DNA of 6,082 bases from Bacteroidales bacterium (lineage in GTDB: Bacteria; Bacteroidota; Bacteroidia; Bacteroidales; UBA932): the NCBI GenBank assembly GCA_017631875.1, contig JAGBSL010000090.1:1-6082 (forward strand). The letters run 5' to 3'. The notes beneath the pieces are model-generated. The model saw only the letters and a list, made by a program, of their open reading frames with translations, was not told the origin of the DNA and searched no databases. A program made the translations under genes and the position numbers. Positions 1 through 5,434 of this stretch are shown here, one piece after another (position 1 is the first letter of the stretch; each line of letters starts with the position of its first letter).

Positions 1-432
1 AAGGGCAAGGAGCCTTCAGCACCTCGTAAGATCGGTCTCGGAATGTTCGTTGCAGGTGCAGGATTCCTTATCCTCACTCTCGGTTCCCTCGGCCTCGCTT
101 CTCCAAAGGAGCTCGGCGGAACAGTGAGCCCTGACCTCGTATCGCCTACATGGCTTATCAGCACATACCTCGTGCTTACTTTCGCAGAGCTTCTCCTCTC
201 GCCAATGGGTATCTCATTCGTGTCTAAGGTTGCTCCTCCTAAGTACAAGGGTATGATGATGGGAGGCTGGTTTGCAGCTACTGCAATCGGAAACTACCTC
301 GTATCGGTTCCAGGTCTCCTCTGGATGAGGATTCCGCTCTGGACAATCTGGGTAGTCCTCCTCGCTATCTGCATCGTTGCAGGTGTGTTCATGTTCGCTA
401 ACATGAAGCGTATCGAGTCTGCTACAGAGTAG
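1..432 (+). CDS. POT/PTR-family proton-dependent oligopeptide transporter, C-terminal part (5' truncated)
   Basis: The reading frame is open from base 1 and ends at TAG 430-432, so 143 C-terminal residues are visible and the true start lies upstream of the window. The ATG at 43 is internal, because the same frame continues in front of it with KGKEPSAPRKIGLG, a loop typical of the family. The hydrophobic profile shows about four membrane helices: window residues about 12-35, 55-75, 84-104 and 108-132. They are followed by a short charged cytoplasmic tail. The stretch from STYLVLTFAELLLSPMG through KGMMMGGWFAATAIGNYL is characteristic of late helices in bacterial POT (PTR2/DtpT-like) carriers, which import di- and tripeptides with protons across the inner membrane. 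Codon choice (many CTC, GCT, GTT) looks more biased than in the operon behind it, which may mean high expression. Substrate specificity cannot be read from this part. Confidence 0.9.
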   Translation, partial: KGKEPSAPRKIGLGMFVAGAGFLILTLGSLGLASPKELGGTVSPDLVSPTWLISTYLVLTFAELLLSPMGISFVSKVAPPKYKGMMMGGWFAATAIGNYLVSVPGLLWMRIPLWTIWVVLLAICIVAGVFMFANMKRIESATE

Positions 433-438
433 GTTATA

Positions 439-496
439 GACTATAAACAAAAAGCGGTGCCACATTGTCATGTGACACCGCTTTTTGTTTATAGTC
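439..496 (+). terminator. Very long near-perfect hairpin terminator after the transporter gene
   Basis: Bases 439-465 pair with 470-496 around the four-base loop TGTC (466-469). This gives 27 possible pairs with a single C-A mismatch (460/475). The core is a GC-rich stem (agcggtg / caccgct) with A5 on the left and T5 on the right. That is the layout of an intrinsic terminator, and because it is symmetric it could work on both strands. It starts seven bases after the transporter stop codon. The pairing continues about ten bases beyond the A/T tracts (gactataaac / gtttatagtc), more than termination needs. Confidence 0.88.
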
Positions 497-511
497 AGGC
501 ACATACGCATT

Positions 512-539
512 TATCCTGCCTTCCTCGCCATGCAGGATA
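512..539. repeat. Small inverted repeat in the intergenic region
   Basis: TATCCTGC (512-519) and GCAGGATA (532-539) are perfect 8-base reverse complements with a 12-base loop. No T-run follows on either strand, so it does not look like a second terminator. It lies between the transporter terminator and the promoter of the next operon. It could be an operator or a chance hairpin. Apart from this and the promoter, bases 497-629 show no gene, tRNA or other feature. Confidence 0.4.
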
Positions 540-612
540 CACAAGCATAACGCTGGATATCAAGAAGTTAGCCAAAACGGACTGACAGAGCACCATGAGT
601 CGAAAAATTTAT

Positions 613-620
613 TATATTTG
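613..620 (+). promoter_or_regulatory. Bacteroidota-type -7 promoter element for the four-gene operon
   Basis: TATATTTG at 613-620 matches the TAnnTTTG -7 consensus used by the primary sigma factor (sigma ABfr type) in Bacteroidota. It sits after a strong terminator and before the first gene of a compact operon, which is where a promoter is expected. No convincing -33 TTG/TTTG box is seen at the usual distance upstream. The box ends nine bases before the ATG at 630. Transcription starting about 5-8 bases after it would give an mRNA with almost no 5' leader. Confidence 0.6.
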
Positions 621-629
621 TAAGTTATT

Positions 630-1334
630 ATGGATGCAGGAATCAAGGAGACGCTGATCGGGTGGGCGGAAGAGTATAATGACCCGAAATACTTTCAGGA
701 AGACCCTATAATCTTCCCGACGAAGTTTGCCCGCAAGTACGAGGAGGGCGAGGCTGTTCTGGCTGATGTCGAGATTGCGGGTCTGCTTGCAGCGCATCTG
801 GCATGGGGCAGGCGCGCTATGATCGTCAGGGACTGCGACAGGATGTTCGAGGAGATGTGCTGGCGGCCGTATGACTACGTTATGAACGGAGAGTACAGGA
901 ATGAGGATGTCAGCCTACACAGGACGATAAAGTGGAGCCAGTTCGCACAGATCTGCGAAAACCTGCGTAACATATATGGAGAACGCGACAGTCTAGAAGG
1001 AATGACCGACACAGACATAAGGTGCAGGATCTTCGGACAGAAGGAGGACAGGAAGGCACCCAACAAGAAGATCAGCATGATGCGCAGGTGGATGGTCAGG
1101 GATGACGGCAAGGTCGACCTGGGAGTGTGGAAGAACTCCGACAAGGCCAGTCTGGTTATGCCTCTTGATGTGCATGTATACACCCAGGCAACGGCTCTAG
1201 GTCTGACATCACGCAAGCAGAAGGACATCGTGACCGCACAGGAAATCACCGACGCCTTCCGCGAAATCTGGCCCGACGACCCCTGCAAGGGCGACTATTC
1301 GTTATTTGGCTATGGCGTCACACATAAACTCTAA
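630..1334 (+). CDS. TIGR02757 (DUF2400) family protein
   Basis: This 234-residue protein has no predicted membrane helix or signal peptide and is probably cytoplasmic. It is recognised as the TIGR02757/DUF2400 family from three blocks: DPIIFPTKF...DVEIAGLLAAHLAWG (about 25-60), KKISMMRRWMVRDD...VDLGVW (about 146-167) and LVMPLDVHVYTQATALGLTSRKQ (about 175-197), with a YSLFGYGV end. The biochemical role of the family is not established as far as I know. The PLDVH..(x)..LGL block resembles the conserved Asp region of HhH-GPD DNA glycosylases (VDTHVxRvxxRLGL), so a distant link to base-excision enzymes is possible (inference). It is slightly shorter than the roughly 250 residues I would expect. 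The start is fixed by an in-frame TAA at 621-623. No Shine-Dalgarno is seen. It is first in the operon, three bases before the kinase gene. Confidence 0.85.
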   Translation: MDAGIKETLIGWAEEYNDPKYFQEDPIIFPTKFARKYEEGEAVLADVEIAGLLAAHLAWGRRAMIVRDCDRMFEEMCWRPYDYVMNGEYRNEDVSLHRTIKWSQFAQICENLRNIYGERDSLEGMTDTDIRCRIFGQKEDRKAPNKKISMMRRWMVRDDGKVDLGVWKNSDKASLVMPLDVHVYTQATALGLTSRKQKDIVTAQEITDAFREIWPDDPCKGDYSLFGYGVTHKL

Positions 1335-1337
1335 TTT

Positions 1338-1943
1338 ATGCCAAGACTATACATAATATCCGGATGCAACGGAGCGGGCAAGACCACCGCTTCATACTCG
1401 CTGCTGCCAGAGATGCTGGACTGCAAGGAATTCGTGAACTCTGACGAATTCGCAAAGAGCCTCTCGCCTTTCGATCCTTCGCAGGCATCGATCCAGGCCA
1501 GCCGCTACATGCTTCTCAAGGTCAGATACCTCCTCAAGAGGAATGAGGACTTTGCCGTAGAGACCACACTTGCGACAAGAACGCTGCTCAAGATGGTGAA
1601 GGCAGCACAGGATGCAGGCTATACCGTAACCCTGCTGTACTTCTGGCTCAACAGCCCTGAGCTTGCAATCGCAAGAGTCAAAGCAAGAGTCGCTGCCGGA
1701 GGCCACAACATTCCTGAAGAGACCATCCGCAGACGATACAATGTAGGCATAGATTACTTCTTCAACATCTACGCACCGATCTCGGAAAGGTGGATCCTGG
1801 CAGACAATTCGCAGATTCCGTTCAGAGTGATTGCGGAAGGCTCTAAAAACGACGTCATCAACATCAAGGACGAAGAAACCTACAAGAAAATCTACGCCAT
1901 TGCGGAAGAAACCGTCACATTAGCAGACAAAGATGAACAGTAA
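1338..1943 (+). CDS. Zeta-toxin-like P-loop kinase
   Basis: This 201-residue soluble protein has a Walker A motif GCNGAGKTT (9-17) directly after the first beta strand. Next come NSDEF (34-38), which supplies the Asp where zeta toxins bind substrate or place the catalytic residue, FAVETTLAT (72-80) with the conserved Glu, and RVKARVAAGGHNIPEETIRRRY (113-134), an arginine-rich lid. This layout is that of the zeta toxin/UDP-GlcNAc kinase superfamily, in the small chromosomal branch common in Bacteroidota. Classical zeta toxins phosphorylate UDP-N-acetylglucosamine and block wall synthesis. Whether this branch does so, or is toxic at all, is not shown here. No epsilon-type antitoxin gene adjoins it: upstream is the TIGR02757 gene and downstream is tldD, whose ATG lies inside the last 11 bases of this gene. 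It could instead be a non-toxic housekeeping small-molecule kinase. Confidence 0.85.
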   Translation: MPRLYIISGCNGAGKTTASYSLLPEMLDCKEFVNSDEFAKSLSPFDPSQASIQASRYMLLKVRYLLKRNEDFAVETTLATRTLLKMVKAAQDAGYTVTLLYFWLNSPELAIARVKARVAAGGHNIPEETIRRRYNVGIDYFFNIYAPISERWILADNSQIPFRVIAEGSKNDVINIKDEETYKKIYAIAEETVTLADKDEQ

Positions 1944-3348
1944 GAACCATTATCTCGACATATTCAACGTAACGGAGACCGGCCTTAAGGAGATTACGGC
2001 CAAGGCTCTGTCAAGAGGCGGCGACTTCGCCGACCTCTATTTCGAATACACGACCTTCTTCAACCTCAACCTGAAGGACGGAGTCGTGTCCTCGGGAGGA
2101 TTCCACACTGACTACGGAGTGGGCATCAGGGTGCTCAAGGGCGAGAAGACCGGATATGCATATTCAGAGAACCTCGACATGCGCGAGATGCTGAAGGCGG
2201 CGGACGCTGCCTCGGCGATAGCGCAGGCAGGCGGAAGCAGCCTGCCATATCGCGCCGGCACTGCGTGCGCTCCAGACCTGTACCCAATGCAGAAGAACTG
2301 GAGAGATACAGACGCATCTGCCCTCCTGCCATTCCTTATGGACCTGGAAAAGAAGGTCACGGCTCAGGACAGGCGCATCGTAAAGGTAATGGCAAGACTG
2401 TCGAACTCAGTCTGTGACGTTCTGATGTACAATTCTTTCGGAGAGCTGACGTGCGACACAAGGCCTATGGGCAGCATTTCGGTTACCGCAGTATTCCAAC
2501 ACGAAGGAAAGTCCGAGAACAAGAGCGTATCAAGAAGCTTCAGGATGGGAGCGGAGCTGATAGGCGGAGCTCTCGCTGAGGAGATAGCGGCCGAGATAGC
2601 CGAGGGCATCGACGAGCGCTTCGAGGCAGTAAGGCCGAAGGGAGGCCAGATGGCCGTGGTCATGGGCGCAGGCCCGTCCGGAGTGCTTCTGCACGAGGCG
2701 ATGGGTCATGCATTCGAAGCCGATTTCAATAGGAAGGGCCAGTCCATCTTCTCTGACAAGATGGGCCAGCAGATATGCCCAAAAGGAGTCAACGTCGTGG
2801 ACGACGGCACGCTCGCACTCAACCGAGGCGCATGCAGATATGACGACGAAGGCGTAATAGGTCAGAAGACGTATATGGTAGAGGATGGAATTCTTAATTC
2901 ATACCTCCACGACAGGATCAGCGCAGCATGGTACGGCGTGGAACCTACCGGAAACGGAAGAAGGGAGAACTTCAGATACAACCCTATCCCGCGCATGAGA
3001 GCGACCTACATGGAAAGCGGAAACGCAGACCCGGCATCGATCATCGCTGACGTGAAGCAGGGAATATATGTAAAGGAGCTCTCGAACGGCCAGGTCAAGA
3101 TCGGAGAGGGTGACTTCACCTTCTTCGTAAAGAGCGGATTCATGATCGAGGACGGACGCCTTACAGCGCCGATCAAGGACATAAACATCATAGGAAACGG
3201 CCCTGAGGCATTGGCCAACATCCTGGCGGTCGGAAACGACCTGAAGATCGACAACGGCACATGGACATGCGGCAAGGAACAGAGCGTAGCCGTATCGTGC
3301 GGCATGCCGACCATCCTGGTAAAAAGTCTGACAGTAGGAGGAGAATAG
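1933..3348 (+). CDS. tldD: TldD, zinc metalloprotease subunit of the TldD/TldE complex
   Basis: This 471-residue cytoplasmic protein has the TldD signature HEAMGHAFEAD, giving the HExxxH zinc site H254-E255-H259. The third zinc ligand is expected to be C446 in TCGKEQS, the counterpart of the conserved C-terminal Cys in E. coli TldD. The N-terminal part (ALSRGGDFADLYFE, about 26-39; GVGIRVLKGEKTGYAYSE, about 62-79) is the modulator domain, and the C-terminal part ends in the conserved LTVGG. The glycine-rich strand GIYVKELSNGQVKIGEGDF (377-395) is the region that binds peptide substrate in the known structure. With TldE it forms a heterodimer that cuts small unfolded peptides; in E. coli this matures microcin B17 and affects the CcdA antitoxin. 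All catalytic residues are present, so it should be active. The start overlaps the kinase gene by 11 bases, suggesting translational coupling. Confidence 0.95.
   Translation: MNSKNHYLDIFNVTETGLKEITAKALSRGGDFADLYFEYTTFFNLNLKDGVVSSGGFHTDYGVGIRVLKGEKTGYAYSENLDMREMLKAADAASAIAQAGGSSLPYRAGTACAPDLYPMQKNWRDTDASALLPFLMDLEKKVTAQDRRIVKVMARLSNSVCDVLMYNSFGELTCDTRPMGSISVTAVFQHEGKSENKSVSRSFRMGAELIGGALAEEIAAEIAEGIDERFEAVRPKGGQMAVVMGAGPSGVLLHEAMGHAFEADFNRKGQSIFSDKMGQQICPKGVNVVDDGTLALNRGACRYDDEGVIGQKTYMVEDGILNSYLHDRISAAWYGVEPTGNGRRENFRYNPIPRMRATYMESGNADPASIIADVKQGIYVKELSNGQVKIGEGDFTFFVKSGFMIEDGRLTAPIKDINIIGNGPEALANILAVGNDLKIDNGTWTCGKEQSVAVSCGMPTILVKSLTVGGE
3336..3341 (+). promoter_or_regulatory. Shine-Dalgarno AGGAGG for tldE inside the tldD 3' end
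   Basis: AGGAGG lies seven bases before the tldE ATG (3349) and falls in the codons for the conserved Val-Gly-Gly end of TldD. The tldD TAG touches the tldE ATG directly. This supports the tldE start and suggests re-initiation by ribosomes finishing tldD, which would help equal production of the two subunits. Other starts in the window lack such a motif. Confidence 0.75.
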
Positions 3349-4719
3349 ATGATAGAGATACATGAAATAGAGATAGCAAGGCACTGCATAAGCTTTGCAT
3401 GCGCCAACGGAGCCGACAGCGCCAGGGTGAGCCTCAACAAGAGCAGCATCGACAGCTGCAACATGCTCAACGGCGAGCTGGACAAGGTCACCCACGCCGC
3501 CGACAGGTCGGTATATCTTTACCTCTATGTCGACGGCAAGTATGGAACCTTCTCCACAAACATGTTGGAAAAGGACAAGCTCGAGGACTTCATCCTCAAG
3601 GCCATAGACATGGTCAGAATGCTGGGAGAAGACCTTTGCAGAAAGCTTCCAGACCCTTCGAGAACAGAGAAAGGCGCCAAGACCGGACGCGAGCTCGGAC
3701 TATATGACGAAGCATTGGAGCATTCTGACAGCGACAGCAGACTGGCAAGGGCAAAAGCTATGAGCATCTGGCATAACTATCGCGAAAGTTCCGACGGAAT
3801 TTTCGCGATGCTCTCAGAAGAATGCGAATACAGCGAATCATACGACGACAGCATAACAATTGACTCTCAAGGATTTGAAGGAAGGCATATCGAAAGTGCA
3901 TTCAGTTTCTTTGCGGAAATCACCATACAGGACAGCGAAGGAAACAGATACAGCGGATACTGGTGGGACAGCACTCCTAGAAAGTATGCAGGAGATCCGT
4001 CAGAGTGTAGCAGAAAAGCTCTTGAAAGGGCCGTTGCGCAGATAGGTCCGAAGCCTCGCAGGAGCGGACGAGCACGCATGGTCGTGGACAGCAGTGTAGC
4101 ATCAAAACTTGTTGCTCCTATCCTCAACGCACTTAACGGATCGGCATTGCAGCAGAAGATGTCATTCCTTGACGGAGCATTGGGGCAGCAGGTATTCTGC
4201 GAAGGCATGAACCTTATGGACCTCCCGAGGACAGAGGGCAGAAACGGTTCAAGACTGTATGACAGCGAAGGAGTCGCGACAAAAGACGCTCATGTAATCA
4301 AGGACGGAGTAGTATGCCAATATTTCATAAACACGTATTTTGCGGCGAAGATGGACATGGAACCTACCGTGGAAGACGCCTCGAGACCATGTCTGATGCC
4401 ATATATGAAGGAAAAGGAATTGGCGGACGGAGAAATTTCCATATCTTTGAAAGATATACTACAGTATTGCAGGAATGGAATACTCGTCACAGGATTCAAC
4501 GGTGGCAATACCAACCCTGTTACCGGTGACTTCTCCTTCGGCATCGAGGGCTTTGCCTTCAGCAAGGGAAAGATTACCCACCCTGTGCGTGAGATGCTGA
4601 TCACAGGCAATTTGAAGGACCTTTGGAACAACCTGATCGCAGCAGGAACCGACGCCCGCCCAAGCTCACGCTGGCAGATTCCTACTATAGCTTTTGAGAA
4701 TGTTTCATTCTCTGCATAA
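3349..4719 (+). CDS. tldE: TldE/PmbA, non-catalytic partner of TldD
   Basis: This 456-residue protein belongs to the TldD/PmbA family by its C-terminal block NGGNTNPVTGDFSFGIEGF (384-402), followed by GKITHPVREMLITGNLKDLW, a hallmark of the PmbA/TldE branch. It has no HExxxH motif: the matching region reads SSVASKLVAPILNAL, as in other TldE proteins. It therefore should not bind the catalytic zinc and acts as the structural and substrate-gripping half of the heterodimer. It is an ancient paralogue of the gene before it; for example VEPT and MEPT occur at matching positions with 12 identical bases (2939-2950, 4358-4369). The N-terminal half is divergent and rich in Ser and Asp. It directly abuts tldD and is the last gene of the operon. 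No clear intrinsic terminator follows, only repeat-rich DNA. Confidence 0.92.
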   Translation: MIEIHEIEIARHCISFACANGADSARVSLNKSSIDSCNMLNGELDKVTHAADRSVYLYLYVDGKYGTFSTNMLEKDKLEDFILKAIDMVRMLGEDLCRKLPDPSRTEKGAKTGRELGLYDEALEHSDSDSRLARAKAMSIWHNYRESSDGIFAMLSEECEYSESYDDSITIDSQGFEGRHIESAFSFFAEITIQDSEGNRYSGYWWDSTPRKYAGDPSECSRKALERAVAQIGPKPRRSGRARMVVDSSVASKLVAPILNALNGSALQQKMSFLDGALGQQVFCEGMNLMDLPRTEGRNGSRLYDSEGVATKDAHVIKDGVVCQYFINTYFAAKMDMEPTVEDASRPCLMPYMKEKELADGEISISLKDILQYCRNGILVTGFNGGNTNPVTGDFSFGIEGFAFSKGKITHPVREMLITGNLKDLWNNLIAAGTDARPSSRWQIPTIAFENVSFSA

Positions 4720-4721
4720 AA

Positions 4722-4755
4722 GATTGCCACGTCGTTCCGCTCCTCGCAATGACGT
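4722..4755. repeat. REP-like intergenic repeat unit with interleaved inverted repeats
   Basis: The segment starts three bases after the tldE stop and resembles a short dispersed repeat family seen between genes in many bacterial genomes (on the other strand: CGTCATTGCGAGG... GACGTGGCAATC). Inside it ATTGC (4723-4727) is complementary to GCAAT (4746-4750), and ACGTC (4729-4733) to GACGT (4751-4755). The two pairs are in the order A B A' B', so they can form only one at a time or as a pseudoknot. Family membership is from memory and needs a genome-wide copy count. Confidence 0.6.
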
Positions 4756-4759
4756 ATAA

Positions 4760-4808
4760 ATGTCATCCTGAACGGTACACATGTCATCCTGAACGAAGTG
4801 AAGGATCT
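4760..4808. repeat. Direct repeat pair (ATGTCATCCTGAACG x2), second REP-like element
   Basis: ATGTCATCCTGAACG occurs at 4760-4774 and 4781-4795, 21 bases apart. The second copy continues as AAGTGAAGGATCTG to 4808. ATCCT (4786-4790) and AGGAT (4802-4806) form a short hairpin. ATGAC (4749-4753) and GTCAT (4762-4766) link this element to the previous repeat. The longer copy resembles a dispersed bacterial intergenic repeat ending in GAAGGATCT. The remaining 4809-4837 is an A-rich leader before slyD. No convincing TAnnTTTG box is seen in 4720-4837. Confidence 0.6.
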
Positions 4809-4837
4809 GTAAAAAGAAAACAAAAATTTATTACAAT

Positions 4838-5428
4838 ATGAAAATCTCACAGAACACAGTAGTAGAATTCAGCTACGAACTCGAGGTTGACGGACAGATC
4901 GTTGACCAGTGCCCAAAGGAGCGTCCTTTGGACTATATTCATGGAACAGGCAGCCTTCTTCCTAAGCTCGAAGAGGCTATCGAAGGCATGGAGCCAGGCG
5001 CAACATTTGACGTGACTCTCGCACCGGCTGACGCTTACGGCGAGGTTGACCCTTCAAGGGTGATCGACCTTCCAAAGGCAGCATTCGAGGTTAACGGCGA
5101 GATCCGCGAAGACCTCCTCGTTGTAGGAAACACAATCCCTATGATGAACAGCATGGGCGGCGTAATCCCAGGCGTAGTCGTAGAGGTTTCAGAGGACAGC
5201 GTGAAGATGGACCTCAACCACCAGATGGCAGGCAAGACCCTCCACTTCAAGGGAGAGGTGCTTACAGTCCGCGAAGCTACCGAGAAGGAGCTCAACGAAG
5301 GACTTCACGGAGAGTATGTACACACATGCGGCGGTTGCGGCGGCGGATGCCACGGTCATGATGGCGATTGCGGCGGATGCCACGACGGAGGCTGCGGCGA
5401 TGGCGACTGCGGTTGCGGCTGTCACTAA
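4838..5428 (+). CDS. slyD: SlyD-type FKBP peptidyl-prolyl cis-trans isomerase with metal-binding tail
   Basis: This 196-residue cytoplasmic enzyme catalyses cis-trans isomerisation of prolyl bonds and acts as a folding chaperone. FKBP half 1 runs about 1-70 (VVEFSYELEVDG; DYIHGTGSLLPKLEEAIEGM; TLAPADAYGE). The insert-in-flap chaperone domain is about 74-120. The FKBP closing strand NHQMAGKTLHF...VLTVREAT is at 127-148. From about 157 to the end the chain becomes a Gly/Cys/His/Asp tail with nine Cys (164-195) and six His (157-196). This is the nickel/zinc-binding tail known from E. coli SlyD, where it helps deliver nickel to hydrogenase. No hydrogenase or nickel gene is in view, so a nickel role is inferred only. 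The start follows an A-rich leader without Shine-Dalgarno. The glycosyltransferase gene begins six bases after its stop. Confidence 0.93.
   Translation: MKISQNTVVEFSYELEVDGQIVDQCPKERPLDYIHGTGSLLPKLEEAIEGMEPGATFDVTLAPADAYGEVDPSRVIDLPKAAFEVNGEIREDLLVVGNTIPMMNSMGGVIPGVVVEVSEDSVKMDLNHQMAGKTLHFKGEVLTVREATEKELNEGLHGEYVHTCGGCGGGCHGHDGDCGGCHDGGCGDGDCGCGCH
5340..5384 (+). repeat. Internal 15-base direct repeat encoding the SlyD metal-binding tail
   Basis: GCGGCGGATGCCACG occurs at 5340-5354 and again at 5370-5384, exactly 30 bases apart and in frame. Each copy encodes Gly-Gly-Cys-His. The tail therefore probably grew by in-frame tandem duplication, and its length may vary between strains. Confidence 0.75.
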
Positions 5429-5434
5429 AATAAA

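Noticed and set aside
43..432. A complete 129-residue membrane protein starting at ATG 43
   Set aside because: The same frame is open upstream to base 1 with family-typical sequence, so this is the tail of a larger transporter.
497..629. Possible tRNA, small RNA or riboswitch between the terminator and the next operon
   Set aside because: No cloverleaf, no conserved riboswitch core, only one 8-base inverted repeat without a T-run. The promoter seems to lie downstream of it, so it would not be in the operon leader.
2899..3495. Long minus-strand open frame (198 codons) across the tldD/tldE junction, plus another one overlapping it at 3006-3491
   Set aside because: Both lie opposite two genes with strong family signatures, have no recognisable domain, and are rich in residues expected from antisense reading of GC-biased codons. 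Treated as shadows.
3399..3707. Plus-strand Gln/Arg-rich open frame (102 codons) inside tldE
   Set aside because: Low-complexity out-of-frame reading of tldE without any recognisable feature.
4760..4795. Repeated 15-mers as a possible CRISPR remnant or regulator-binding iterons
   Set aside because: Only two copies with a 6-base gap between the end of one and the start of the next, no longer array, no cas genes. A dispersed intergenic repeat fits better.
4290..4850. Minus-strand open frame (186 codons) spanning the tldE end and the repeat region
   Set aside because: It reads antisense through tldE and then through the intergenic repeats (SFRMTCVPFRMTF comes from the direct repeats). There is no domain and no promoter; it is a repeat-derived artefact.
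5317..5428. Cys-rich SlyD tail read as a RiPP core peptide for TldD/TldE
   Set aside because: It is in frame with a complete SlyD protein and matches the known metal-binding tail of that family.
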